Shown here one piece after another: positions 42,792 to 51,919 of a stretch of 64,000 nt of DNA; positions within the stretch are counted from its first letter, which is position 1; every line of letters starts with the position of its first letter. The stretch is from positions 186,001 through 250,000 of the forward strand of contig NZ_JAMHFY010000003.1 of the NCBI RefSeq assembly GCF_023897015.1, given 5' to 3'. The notes under the pieces are model-generated. The model was not told where the DNA came from. It searched no databases and worked only from the letters and a program-made list of their open reading frames with translations. The position numbers and the translations under genes were made by a program. Origin of the DNA: Desulfosporosinus nitroreducens. Its GTDB lineage: Bacteria > Bacillota > Desulfitobacteriia > Desulfitobacteriales > Desulfitobacteriaceae.

Positions 42792-44015
42792 TTAAGTCGA
42801 AGATAATTCTCCTAGAATTGCTTCTGCTTGCTTAGTTTGTCCATCCCGGATATAGGTTATGGTTACTTTGTCGCCTACCTTGTTTTTATAGAGCTCACGA
42901 ATTAGGTCCGAAGAATTTTGAATTTGGACATCGTTAATCTTGGTAATGACATCGCCCTGTTGAATTCCGGCCTTTGCGGCTGGACCATTTTGCGTTACTC
43001 CTGAAATGTAGGCCCCTTGGGGTTTATTGTTAGTTTTAGCGTAAGTGTTGTATTGATCATCGGTGCTGACTAAAAGGGCTGGATGCGTGGCTACTCCTGA
43101 AGCGATCAGCTGTTGAATTGTTGGCAAGGCGTCTGAAATTGGAATTGCGAAGCCCATTCCTTCAAAGCCTGTTTCGGCATATTTCACCGAGTTAATGCCG
43201 ATAACCTGTCCTTGATAATTCACAAGCGGTCCGCCGCTATTACCAGGGTTTATGGCTGCGTCTGTTTGAATTAGATTGTAACTCGCTACGCCTTGGAGGT
43301 TTAGGGTGCGATTGGTGGCTGAGATGACTCCCGTGGTTACGGAACGTGCAAATTCATCGCCGCCAGGATTTCCAATTGCAACCACAGATTCACCTACTTC
43401 AACTTTTGAAGAATCTCCTAGCGCTACTGCGGTAAGGTTTGTTGTATCCGAAATCTGCAATACCGCAAGATCTGTACGTGGATCAGCGCCAATGAGTTTC
43501 GCATCAAGAGTACGCCCATCGCTTAGACTGACGGTGATTTTTTGGGCACCCTCAATCACATGATTATTGGTCGCAATATAGCCTTTTTCAGCATCAATGA
43601 TAAAACCTGAGCCGCTTCCAGCCTCCTGGAGATTGGAGTTTCCTGAAAAACCTCGACTCGATTGGAGGTTTGAAACCCCCACAACTGCGGGACCAACATT
43701 TTTAGCAATTTGCGCTACAGGGTAAATAGTTGCATCGGCTGTATAATTAGCAACTTGTGTAAACGAGGAATTAGTTGTCTGCAGTGGTGAGGAAGTGTTT
43801 GCCGGGTAAATATAAGGGACTGTTGCAACAGTAGTCAGGCCGCCAATGACGGCACTGATTAAACAGAGGCTTGCGTAGGCAACAACCTTTCTCTTCGGTT
43901 TATGGTGGGGGATAGGTTGTTGTACGGCGGACAATATTTCGATTTCCTTTACCGCGTTAGTGTTATCTGAAGAGCCGTAATTATCATTGAACGTTGAGCG
44001 AAATTCTTCTTCCAT
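42792..44015 (-). CDS. htrA: HtrA/DegP-type membrane-anchored serine protease with PDZ domain
   Basis: 407 residues. Cytoplasmic N-terminus, one membrane helix (about 44-68), trypsin-like protease domain with the triad His152 (NNHVIEG), Asp182 (RTDLAVLQ) and Ser260 (NPGNSGGPL), and a C-terminal PDZ domain (about 300-400, GAYISGVTQNGPAAKAGIQQGDVITKINDV). It degrades damaged proteins outside the membrane and responds to envelope stress. AAGGAGGAAC lies before the ATG. Monocistronic; no CssRS-like two-component genes lie nearby. Confidence 0.95.
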   Translation of the reverse strand: MEEEFRSTFNDNYGSSDNTNAVKEIEILSAVQQPIPHHKPKRKVVAYASLCLISAVIGGLTTVATVPYIYPANTSSPLQTTNSSFTQVANYTADATIYPVAQIAKNVGPAVVGVSNLQSSRGFSGNSNLQEAGSGSGFIIDAEKGYIATNNHVIEGAQKITVSLSDGRTLDAKLIGADPRTDLAVLQISDTTNLTAVALGDSSKVEVGESVVAIGNPGGDEFARSVTTGVISATNRTLNLQGVASYNLIQTDAAINPGNSGGPLVNYQGQVIGINSVKYAETGFEGMGFAIPISDALPTIQQLIASGVATHPALLVSTDDQYNTYAKTNNKPQGAYISGVTQNGPAAKAGIQQGDVITKINDVQIQNSSDLIRELYKNKVGDKVTITYIRDGQTKQAEAILGELSST

Positions 44016-44365
44016 AATATGTTCCTCCTTTATTTTCTGGATTTAATTAGGATCGTAGAGATTATGGCAATCAAAACAATTCTGGTAGAGTATTATTTTG
44101 GAGTTCTCTTCGTCTGACTAAGTGCTACTTCCTAAGGATATCCGAAATATGTTAAAGGAAAAGGTGCAAATTGTGAAAGTTTATTGGGCTTGAAGTCTAG
44201 ATTCTGTGAAATGGGGGGAAGAGGGTGACTAAAAGAAATAATCTTTGCTTTGCATATTAGAAGGACTAAACAAGTTTTTGCCGAATTGTGAGGATTAAGG
44301 AAAAGTGGCTATACGGGGGCAGGTTTGTGAATACAGTGATGAATATTAGATAGGAGTGTCAAACT
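44016..44365. other. 350-bp intergenic region between htrA and a membrane protein gene
   Basis: No gene, hairpin or repeat of note was recognised. It must contain divergent promoters. TAGGAGTG at the end is the ribosome-binding site of the next gene. Confidence 0.5.
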
Positions 44366-44755
44366 ATGTTATATAATAAAAGGTATCTGGGAACTTCTTT
44401 GGCAACCCAGATGATTCTTATACCATTTTTGCTCACCATAGGACTTCTCATGGTTTCGTCGATCACAGATGGGCTAAGGTTATACGAGCTTGGCAGGGAT
44501 GCAAGGAAGTTGATTCTTTCATTAATAGCCCTAACAGGTTCAGTTATGGTGGGGATTTTTGTTGGTTACTTTTTTGCAAGATTGTCCAAACATAAGCCCG
44601 ACAGCGCAAAGGAAAGGTATTTCCCCGCCCTTGTGCCAATTATCTATGCTCTGGTCTTTGCTATTGTTGCATTAACATTTTCAAAGGGGAATTTCAATTC
44701 AGGTTGGTGGGGAGTGTATGCTCTTAAGAACCCAATGCTTTTGATCGCAAAATAG
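44366..44755 (+). CDS. Small membrane protein of unknown function
   Basis: 129 residues with three membrane helices (about 15-34, 49-70, 88-104) joined by short charged loops, and a WWGVYALKNPMLLIAK end. ATAGGAGTG precedes the ATG. No family is recognised. It is not obviously tied to the oxidoreductase gene downstream. Confidence 0.75.
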   Translation: MLYNKRYLGTSLATQMILIPFLLTIGLLMVSSITDGLRLYELGRDARKLILSLIALTGSVMVGIFVGYFFARLSKHKPDSAKERYFPALVPIIYALVFAIVALTFSKGNFNSGWWGVYALKNPMLLIAK

Positions 44756-44950
44756 AAACTAGGGAAAATAAAATTTCTATAAAAGTAAGGATTCTGGACA
44801 AATATGAGGAGTTACCAGCAGAAAAGGAGCTAATAATTTTATATAATGGTTTTATACTGTACAGGCATCTCCAAATGTCGAAATCGGTGTAAAAGAACGA
44901 TAAAGAATTTTATGCTTATCAAAAAACTGTGTTTAAAGAGGAAGTGTAGT

Positions 44951-46969
44951 ATGAATTCTGAAGTAAAACGCTCAGTTTGCCCTTACGATTGTCCTGACGC
45001 GTGTGGGCTTTTAGTTACAGTTGTTGATGGACAAGCCGTAAAGGTGACGGGTGATCAGGAACACCCTTTTACTAAAGGTACTTTATGTCCCAAAATGGTT
45101 CATTATGAACGAACAGTTCATTCCCCACAGAGGTTGACACGTCCGCTCCTGCGCATTGGTGAAAAAGGAGCTGGCCATTTTAAACCTATTTCATGGGAGG
45201 AAGGGATTCAACATATTGTCAACCGTTGGAGGGGAATCATTTCTGATTATACGGCGGAAGCTATCTTACCTTATTCCTACGCGGGAACCATGGGTGTTGT
45301 TCAACGGAATTGCGGGGAGGCTTTTTTTAATAGATTAGGAGCCTCCAGGTTGGCCCGCACTATATGTTCCTCAGCTAAGGGTTATGGTTGGGCATCTGTT
45401 ATGGGGAAGACCCTCGCACCTCATCCTGATGAAGTTGAAAAAAGCGATTTTATTCTTTTGTGGGGCACGAATGCGCTGGCTACAAACATCCACCTTCTGA
45501 ATAAGGTCCGTGAAGCCAAAAAACGTGGTGCGACAGTTTGGCTCGTTGACACCTACGAAAATCCCACAGTGCAGATTGTTGATAAGGTAGTGTTAGTAAG
45601 ACCTGGAAGAGATGGTGCTTTGGCCCTCGGTATAATGCATATCCTGGCTCGTGAGGGTTGGATAGACCAACCTTTCATTACTAGGTATGTCCAGGGATAT
45701 GAACAGCTTGGAACAGAAGTTTTGCCCGAATATACGCCGGATAGAGTAAGCCAAATTACTGGGATTGAAGTGGGTTTGATCGAAGAAATGGCGCTTCAAT
45801 ACGGCAAAGCTCGTGCACCTTTTATTGCTTTGGGATCAGGGCTTTGCCGTTATGGGAATGGTGCAATGACGGTCAGAACAATTACTTGTCTTCCTGCACT
45901 AATCGGAGCTTGGGGTAAGTCGGGAGGCGGGTTGCTGGCAAGTGTTTCTTCCGGCTCGGCTTTTGACACGAGTCAAGTAACCCGTGAAGATTTCTTGCCT
46001 GAGCCAACCCGTGTCGTGAATATGAATCAGCTGGGGTATGCCCTGACGGAATTATCAAAACCGCCGATCATGAGCATGTACGTGTACCACTCCAACCCGG
46101 CCGTTGTAGCCCCTGATCAAACGATGGTTATCAAGGGACTAATGCGAGAGAATCTGTTTACGGTCGTTCATGAACGATTTATGACTGATACAGCTCGTTA
46201 CGCGGATATTATCTTGCCGGCTACCAGTTCCTTAGAACACCCGGATATATACAGGGCCTATGGGCATTATTGCATCCAGCGAGCGGCGGCGATTATACCA
46301 CCTGTAGGCGAAGCTAAGTCTAACTGGGAGGTTTTTCAGTTGCTCGATCAGGCTATGGGCTTTGAAGAGGCTTTCTTTGCTCAAAAGGCCGATGACCTGA
46401 TTAATCGACTGATTGATCCGCCAACACCTTGGCTGGAAGGAGTAGACCGAGTGAAACTCCAAGCAGGCCATCCAGTAGAACTTTCTTTGCCCGAGAACTA
46501 CAAAACAGCCTTTATTACTCCTTCTGGTAAAATTGAATTATACAATCCCAATGAAGCTGAGCCATTACCACGCTATTTTGATCCTTACGAGGATGATGCC
46601 CCCTTTTATTTAATGAGTTCCCCCAGTTTATATTCGTTAAATTCTTCGTTTAACGAGCGACCTGATTTACTGCAGAAGAAGGAAGCGCCCTGTCTCCAAA
46701 TGAACCCCAAAGATGCGGAATACAAGAAATTGCAAGACGGGCAGAGGGTGATCGCCTTTAATGAGCGAGGAGAGGTAGAGTTTAATCTTAAGTTAACGAC
46801 TGCTGTTCCTCAAGGGGTCGTGGTAACGGAAGGCCTGTTCTCAAAGGAAAATATGCCAGGAGACAGTTCAGTAAACGCTCTTACATCCCAACGCTTAACG
46901 GACCGAGCAGAAGGGAGTACACTCTACGATGTGAAAGTGGATGTCAAATCAGGGGAGGCTAAACCATAA
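44951..46969 (+). CDS. Molybdopterin-dependent oxidoreductase (DMSO reductase superfamily, YoaE-like)
   Basis: 672 residues from ATG 44951, preceded by AGAGGAAGTG; the longer frame starting at 44846 has no start signals. N-terminal 4Fe-4S motif CPYDCPDAC (Cys10, Cys14, Cys18) with the fourth Cys in GTLCPKM, the Mo-bisPGD cofactor domains (about 60-540: LWGTNALATNIHLLNKV, WLVDTYENPTVQIVDKVVLVRPGRDGAL, PATSSLEHPDIYRAYGHY) and the molydop-binding C-terminal barrel (about 555-668). No Tat signal, so cytoplasmic. No electron-transfer subunit adjoins it. The substrate is unknown; B. subtilis YoaE/YyaE are relatives of undefined function. Confidence 0.92.
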   Translation: MNSEVKRSVCPYDCPDACGLLVTVVDGQAVKVTGDQEHPFTKGTLCPKMVHYERTVHSPQRLTRPLLRIGEKGAGHFKPISWEEGIQHIVNRWRGIISDYTAEAILPYSYAGTMGVVQRNCGEAFFNRLGASRLARTICSSAKGYGWASVMGKTLAPHPDEVEKSDFILLWGTNALATNIHLLNKVREAKKRGATVWLVDTYENPTVQIVDKVVLVRPGRDGALALGIMHILAREGWIDQPFITRYVQGYEQLGTEVLPEYTPDRVSQITGIEVGLIEEMALQYGKARAPFIALGSGLCRYGNGAMTVRTITCLPALIGAWGKSGGGLLASVSSGSAFDTSQVTREDFLPEPTRVVNMNQLGYALTELSKPPIMSMYVYHSNPAVVAPDQTMVIKGLMRENLFTVVHERFMTDTARYADIILPATSSLEHPDIYRAYGHYCIQRAAAIIPPVGEAKSNWEVFQLLDQAMGFEEAFFAQKADDLINRLIDPPTPWLEGVDRVKLQAGHPVELSLPENYKTAFITPSGKIELYNPNEAEPLPRYFDPYEDDAPFYLMSSPSLYSLNSSFNERPDLLQKKEAPCLQMNPKDAEYKKLQDGQRVIAFNERGEVEFNLKLTTAVPQGVVVTEGLFSKENMPGDSSVNALTSQRLTDRAEGSTLYDVKVDVKSGEAKP

Positions 46970-47155
46970 GTAAGAAGCTCGTCAGATTCATTTCATTTAG
47001 AGGTAACGCTTTTATCAAAAATCAATAACCTACCAATTCAATATTCAGGTTGGCGGCAAACATTTGCCGTCATTTTGCTTTTCTATAGGCGCGAGTATCA
47101 TTCTCTGAACATAAATTAGCAGAAGGGAGTTTTACTAGCTTAGAGGAGGATTTTT

Positions 47156-48439
47156 ATGCAAATTCATGTGGTAAAGTCTGGGGATACTCTCAGCAAGGTT
47201 GCCCGAGATTATGGGATATCCGCTCAGGAGATTGCGGATGCCAATCAGATTCCAAATCCTAATCGATTGGTCGTTGGGCAAACGTTTGTAATACCGATAA
47301 CAGGGCGATATCATTTTATTCAACCGGGAGAAAGCCTATGGTTAATCAGCCGCCGTTATAATGTCTCAGTAGCAGAGTTAGTCAGAATCAACAAGATTCC
47401 AGATCCTAATAATATTCCGGTTGGTTTACGGCTTTATTTGCCTCAGAAACCAAAGCAACCCATAGAAACAAACGCATACATCGATCCGAGAATGACCAGA
47501 GGCCGTTCGGCCGAGGCTGTCGACAAAGTAGGCGAGCACCTGACATATCTGGCTATTTTTACGTATGCGGTTAATCGGGATGGGAATCTAACCCCCGTTG
47601 AGGATCAGCCATCGCTTAATGCTGCTTTTAAGGACAGAGTCTTACCTCTTTTGGTTTTAACCAATTTTGAGGAGGGACAGTTCAGCACAGAAATTGCCAC
47701 TGCAATTTTGACGAGCGAAACTTTGCAAGATCGAGTGCTGAATCAAGTGCTTCAGATTATGAATGAGAAAGGATACAGGGGTCTTGACTTTGACTTTGAG
47801 TATTTGGGAGCTGAAAATCGAGTGCGGTATGTTCGATTTTTACAGAAGGCCCGGCAATTATTAAAGTCTCGTGGGTATTACATTTCTGCTGCACTGGCAC
47901 CAAAGTATAGGGAAGAGCAACGCGGAGTTCTTTATGAGGGTCATGATTATAAGGCGATCGGTCAAGTCGTTGATTTCATCTTTTTCATGACATACGAATG
48001 GGGATGGTCCGGTGGAAAACCAATGGCAGTATCGCCATTGCCTCAGATGAGAAACGTAATGCAGTATGCCGTATCTGTTGTACCGAAAGAGAAGATCATG
48101 ATGGGGATGCCTTTATATGGATATGACTGGACCCTGCCTTATGTAGCTGGAGGTAAGTTTGCTAAGTCTATTAGCCCGCAACGAGCTTTGGAACTAGCCC
48201 TTCGTTACGGTGTAAGTATTAACTATGACAAAGTCTCTCAAGCTCCGTGGTTTAGATACACAGATGAAGAGGGAAAACAACATGAAGTTTGGTTTGAGGA
48301 TGCAAGGAGTATGCAAGCCAAGTTTGATTTAGTCAAAGAGCTTGGGATTAGAGGCTTCTACTATTGGGTTTTAGGAAACGACTTTCCACAGAATTGGCTT
48401 CTGATTGAAGACAATTTTGTGGTACGCAAACTGATGTAG
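47156..48439 (+). CDS. LysM-GH18 spore peptidoglycan hydrolase (SleL/YaaH-like)
   Basis: 427 residues. Two N-terminal LysM repeats (2-46: HVVKSGDTLSKVARDYGISAQEI; 50-95: HFIQPGESLWLISRRYNVSVAEL) then a glycosyl hydrolase family 18 domain (about 100-425) with catalytic GLDFDFEYLG near residue 208. Related YaaH/SleL proteins cut muramic-lactam-containing cortex during germination. There is no signal peptide, as in SleL, which fits deposition from the mother cell. TTAGAGGAGG nine bases before the ATG. It supports a spore-forming host. Confidence 0.94.
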   Translation: MQIHVVKSGDTLSKVARDYGISAQEIADANQIPNPNRLVVGQTFVIPITGRYHFIQPGESLWLISRRYNVSVAELVRINKIPDPNNIPVGLRLYLPQKPKQPIETNAYIDPRMTRGRSAEAVDKVGEHLTYLAIFTYAVNRDGNLTPVEDQPSLNAAFKDRVLPLLVLTNFEEGQFSTEIATAILTSETLQDRVLNQVLQIMNEKGYRGLDFDFEYLGAENRVRYVRFLQKARQLLKSRGYYISAALAPKYREEQRGVLYEGHDYKAIGQVVDFIFFMTYEWGWSGGKPMAVSPLPQMRNVMQYAVSVVPKEKIMMGMPLYGYDWTLPYVAGGKFAKSISPQRALELALRYGVSINYDKVSQAPWFRYTDEEGKQHEVWFEDARSMQAKFDLVKELGIRGFYYWVLGNDFPQNWLLIEDNFVVRKLM

Positions 48440-48495
48440 TGAAAATCCCAAAAGATGACGACTACTCGTGAGGGGATGTAATGAAACTTGCCACG

Positions 48496-48532
48496 AAACC
48501 GCTAGAACCGAAAGGTTAAGGCGGTTTTTCTT
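48496..48532 (+). terminator. Terminator after the LysM-GH18 gene
   Basis: AAACCGC (48496-48502) pairs with GCGGTTT (48521-48527) around an inner AACCGAAAGGTT hairpin; the T-run and CTTTT follow. Confidence 0.8.
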
Positions 48533-48556
48533 TTGGAAAAATCCCTGAGAGCTGCG

Positions 48557-48588
48557 TGAAACCGCAACGGCTGACCGATGCGGTTTCA
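48557..48588. terminator. Second hairpin, likely for the nrf transcript
   Basis: TGAAACCGCA (48557-48566) pairs with TGCGGTTTCA (48579-48588). It lies about 60 bases beyond the nrfA stop. The same AAACCGC core occurs in the preceding terminator. Confidence 0.6.
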
Positions 48589-48649
48589 AGTGGATATCAT
48601 GTGTTAAATATTTAAAAGTTTTTAGATGATCAACGTATGCTTCTAAAGC

Positions 48650-50005
48650 TTATTGTTTTGGCGCTGTACCTGGACCGGCGGCATCCACCGCTGTGCCTGA
48701 ACCAGGAGTTTTCCCTGCGTTAGGATCAGACGAACCTTCAACGGCTGCCCCTACCCCCAAATTTGCTTTGAGTTGTGCTTGCCGTGCTAAGTCAAGCCCT
48801 TCACCTAGTATCCTCAAGGCTTCTTTAGGGCTGTGCCATCCCATGCTATTTTCAGCAGATACATAATCCCATCGCCACTGGGCTTGGCGATGCAAAGTTC
48901 TGGACTCATTCATCATATCTGCTTTGGCAGCAGGGTTTTTGGAGGCAGTTGTGATGGCATTGATGGCGTCTGTGAGCGCAGTCTCTAATGCAACTTTTGC
49001 TTTAAACACAGTATCCTGGGTGCCTATAACTTGATTCCTTAAGTATTCTTCACTTTGTTTATGACAGGTTTGACAGGATTGAGAGATAGAGTTAAGTGGA
49101 CTTTGAAGATGATGTGAGGAAATTTTGCTTTGACCTTGTTTTACATAGGGCATATGGCAATCCGCACACGCGACACCGTTTGCTGCGTGAACGCCTGTAG
49201 AGAAGAGTTCATAATCTGGGTGTTGAGCTTTAAGCATTGGAGCCTGGCTTTCTTTATGATCCCAGTCTTTGAAGCTTATCTCAGTATATAACTTTTCTGC
49301 ATCATCCATTTTTAGACCGTAGTTCCAAGGAAAGGTGACTTTCTTGTTATCTGGTTTAAAGTAATACTCAACATGGCATTGAGCACACACCATAGTCCGC
49401 ATCTCTTGCCGACTAAAGTTTGCAGGGTCAATTCCTCTGGTTTTCAGGGCATCGAGAAGGGGTACACTGGTAATAGTGAGGGCCATAGTTTTTTGGTCAT
49501 GACAGTTCGCACAGGAGATTGGGTGCTTAATTTGATCTTTTAAATCGTTAAAAGGAGTTGACCAGAAGGAATCTCCCATTTTGTCGACGAGTGGTTTAAC
49601 ATTGGGGCTTTTGCAGTTCCAGCAAGAACTGATAGTTTTTGGGCCAACACGCAGTGTTCCTGTAACATCTTCCAAAGCCCAAACGTGGCCCCGTTCCTCG
49701 TTATAATCTTCCGAAAAAGGGTATCCTGCAAATAGTTTCACTTGAGCCGGAGATTCTTTCAGATGAGATTCAGGGAGGGAACCTCCGTATTTAGAATTTC
49801 CCTTTGTTTCTTCTTTTTGCTTTTGGTAGCTGGCATATTGATCAGGGTATGCTTTCCCCCAGACGGCTGGATCGAGTTCTCCCTCTGGTATCGTTGCTGT
49901 TGTTGGAGGAGTTGGTGATGAATCTTGGTTGCAACCAAGTATTAAAAATCCTGTTAGTATCAGCATAAGACTAATTAAAAGAGAGCTACGCCAAAATTTT
50001 TGCAT
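48650..50005 (-). CDS. nrfA: Cytochrome c552 nitrite reductase, ammonia-forming (NrfA)
   Basis: 451 residues. Lipobox FLILGC gives a lipid-anchored Cys25. Five haem sites: the catalytic CWNCK (CX2CK, lysine-ligated haem 1) and four CXXCH (CANCH, CAQCH, CADCH, CQTCH). This is the full NrfA set; six-electron reduction of nitrite to ammonium occurs on the outer face of the membrane. A Pro/Gly/Ala-rich tail of about 40 residues at the C-terminus is unusual. nrfH lies 18 bases upstream. No nrfBCD genes, so quinol oxidation is by NrfH. Confidence 0.96.
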   Translation of the reverse strand: MQKFWRSSLLISLMLILTGFLILGCNQDSSPTPPTTATIPEGELDPAVWGKAYPDQYASYQKQKEETKGNSKYGGSLPESHLKESPAQVKLFAGYPFSEDYNEERGHVWALEDVTGTLRVGPKTISSCWNCKSPNVKPLVDKMGDSFWSTPFNDLKDQIKHPISCANCHDQKTMALTITSVPLLDALKTRGIDPANFSRQEMRTMVCAQCHVEYYFKPDNKKVTFPWNYGLKMDDAEKLYTEISFKDWDHKESQAPMLKAQHPDYELFSTGVHAANGVACADCHMPYVKQGQSKISSHHLQSPLNSISQSCQTCHKQSEEYLRNQVIGTQDTVFKAKVALETALTDAINAITTASKNPAAKADMMNESRTLHRQAQWRWDYVSAENSMGWHSPKEALRILGEGLDLARQAQLKANLGVGAAVEGSSDPNAGKTPGSGTAVDAAGPGTAPKQ

Positions 50006-50023
50006 TAAAAGTTACCTCCATTA

Positions 50024-50509
50024 TTAACGAATTGCCGTATGAATTTGTTGACTGCTGAAAGGCTGAGTGGGAGAATCGTGCGGCTCTCCACGATGGCACT
50101 CAAAACATTGTTTTCCATCACTGGTGTTAATTCGAGCAACGACCGTAGAATGACAATTAAGGCAGTTGCGTTGAAGTATGTTTCTGCTCCATTCTGTTGT
50201 ATGTAACACATCGGGTGGGGCAAAGGTGTTTTTATAGTAATCCCTGGCACCTGAATATCCTTTGTATACAATCTGTTCGACGATATTATTATGTGGAATG
50301 TGGCATTCTTTACAGCCTACCCCGTTTGTTTCACGATGAGTACTGTGAAGAGAGGTTTCGTACGGGGGGTTCATAATATGACAGGTCGTTCCGCAGTAAT
50401 ATGTGGTCGAAGTCCGCTCATACTGTGCTACGATGAAAATGCCAAAGATAACTAATAGGGGTATGCCAATGAGAAGCCACTTTTTTGCTTTTCGTGATAA
50501 GTTTTTCAT
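50024..50509 (-). CDS. nrfH: NrfH-type tetrahaem quinol dehydrogenase
   Basis: 161 residues: one membrane helix (about 11-28) then a NapC/NirT domain. Haem motifs are CKECH (66-70), CLNCH (116-120), CFECH (135-139), and a first site reading Cys39-Gly-Thr-Thr-Cys43-His44, a CX3CH rather than CX2CH; the Met in CHIM nearby is the expected unusual axial ligand of NrfH haem 1. It passes electrons from menaquinol to NrfA. GGAGG lies before the ATG. First gene of the nrfHA operon; its promoter is in the 270-bp spacer upstream. Confidence 0.95.
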   Translation of the reverse strand: MKNLSRKAKKWLLIGIPLLVIFGIFIVAQYERTSTTYYCGTTCHIMNPPYETSLHSTHRETNGVGCKECHIPHNNIVEQIVYKGYSGARDYYKNTFAPPDVLHTTEWSRNILQRNCLNCHSTVVARINTSDGKQCFECHRGEPHDSPTQPFSSQQIHTAIR

Positions 50510-50667
50510 AGGAACCTCCTTTCAATTCAATATTTTTAGTATGAAATTTTTTCTTTGCTTTTATGTACTTATGAACTATTAACAAAGGTTATTACGGCGT
50601 AGCAGTCAATTGAGTAAATACTGACTAATGGCGGGCATAAAGGGAAGCGAGTTGCACAATTAAATAT

Positions 50668-50716
50668 AAAAGGACCCTTGACTGGCATCTCTTTACTTCC
50701 AGCTAAGGGTCCTTTT
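50668..50716. terminator. Terminator downstream of the Ca2+/H+ exchanger gene
   Basis: AAAAGGACCC-type arms 50668-50685 and 50699-50716 pair over 18 bp with a small mismatch (GACT against AGCT). On the minus strand the right arm leads into a T-run (the plus-strand A-run). It ends the exchanger transcript that comes from the right. Confidence 0.88.
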
Positions 50717-50782
50717 AGTAAGCAGAAAATTCATTTCGGGGGAAAAGAATTCTTTCTTATGAGATTATATGGTTATTAGTAA

Positions 50783-51817
50783 TTAAACAAAAAGAAAAGC
50801 TAAGGCCATAATGAAATAGGCTGCTAAAAGTTGTGCACCCTCTAACCAGTTGGAACGGCCATCCATGCTTATAATCGCCGTGATTACAGTAGCCATAATA
50901 ATAACGATGAGTTCATACCCAGAGAACAATAGGTCGAGGGGTTGCCCAATAAAGTATCCCAGGAAAACCAACAGAGGTGCGACAAAGAGCGCAATTTGAG
51001 TACTTGAGCCTATAGCAATTTCCAAACTGATATCCATCTTGTTCTTCATGGCCATTAATACGCTGGTAGAATGCTCTGCGGCATTGCCGATGATCGGAAT
51101 GACGATGACCCCAATGAAAAGCTCACTAATACCCAAGGTTTTAACGACAGGGTCGATTCCTTCGACTAGAAATTCACTCTCAATGACTACAAAAAAAGTA
51201 GCGATGAGCAGAATCGAAAAAGCTTTAAGTTTTGACCAATTTGGGGAATCTGAACATTCTTGACTAGGTCGAAAAACATCCTTGTGTGTATGAAGAGAAA
51301 AAATTAAACTAAGTATATAGACCGTCATTAAAATTCCAGCAACTCCAAGGCTTAAGGGCTCTGCAGCAGGATTAGAATGTGTATTGAGAAAGACTGCAGG
51401 TATAATCAATCCCGTCACGGCCATAAGGAGCATGGAAGTATGCATACCAGCGGCTGCCCTGTTAAATTTTTGGGTCTTATATTTAAAACCGCCGAGAAGC
51501 ATGCTTAGTCCTAACACTAAAAGAAGATTCCCGATAATAGATCCTGTAATGGAGGCTTTGACCACTTCGACAAGTCCTGCTTTTAGAGCAAAAATAGTAA
51601 TAATAAGTTCTGCGGCATTACCAAAAGTGGCATTCAGCAAACCGCCTACTCTTGGGCCAACATAAATAGCAATTTCTTCTGTGGCTTTGCCCATATAGCC
51701 GGAAAGAGGTATTATACTTAAACAGGCAGTAACAAAAAGTAAGACAGGCGAGTAATCCGTCAGATGTACGAAAATGCTGATTGGGATAGCCAAAAGTAAT
51801 GGGTTGAGATATTTCAA
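50783..51817 (-). CDS. cax: Calcium/proton exchanger, CAX/ChaA type
   Basis: 344 residues, about 11 membrane helices. The two inverted Na_Ca_ex repeats are seen: GLLNATFGNAAELIITIFALKAG (about 57-79) and IIPIIGNAAEHSTSVLMAMKN (about 237-256), with acidic E in GNAAE as the cation-binding residue. It exports Ca2+ against H+. The TGAGGAGGTTAGG upstream is a good ribosome-binding site. It is divergent from a GNAT gene; an inverted repeat lies between. Confidence 0.94.
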   Translation of the reverse strand: MKYLNPLLLAIPISIFVHLTDYSPVLLFVTACLSIIPLSGYMGKATEEIAIYVGPRVGGLLNATFGNAAELIITIFALKAGLVEVVKASITGSIIGNLLLVLGLSMLLGGFKYKTQKFNRAAAGMHTSMLLMAVTGLIIPAVFLNTHSNPAAEPLSLGVAGILMTVYILSLIFSLHTHKDVFRPSQECSDSPNWSKLKAFSILLIATFFVVIESEFLVEGIDPVVKTLGISELFIGVIVIPIIGNAAEHSTSVLMAMKNKMDISLEIAIGSSTQIALFVAPLLVFLGYFIGQPLDLLFSGYELIVIIMATVITAIISMDGRSNWLEGAQLLAAYFIMALAFLFV

Positions 51818-51858
51818 AACCTAACCTCCTCAAATTATCTAACCATCATTAAAAGTCT

Positions 51859-51897
51859 ATTTGATTAGGTATGTCAATTAGATTGCTCTAATCAAAT
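51859..51897. promoter_or_regulatory. Inverted repeat between divergent cax and GNAT genes
   Basis: ATTTGATTAG (51859-51868) and CTAATCAAAT (51888-51897), perfect 10-bp arms with a 19-bp spacer. A regulator binding site or looped dyad for both genes is possible. Confidence 0.5.
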
Positions 51898-51919
51898 AAG
51901 AAATTAATAAGGAGAGAGT

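Noticed and set aside
44846-44950. N-terminal extension of the molybdopterin oxidoreductase
   Set aside because: The 4Fe-4S motif should lie near the N-terminus, and ATG 44951 has a ribosome-binding site; the extension is Cys/Lys-rich without family similarity.
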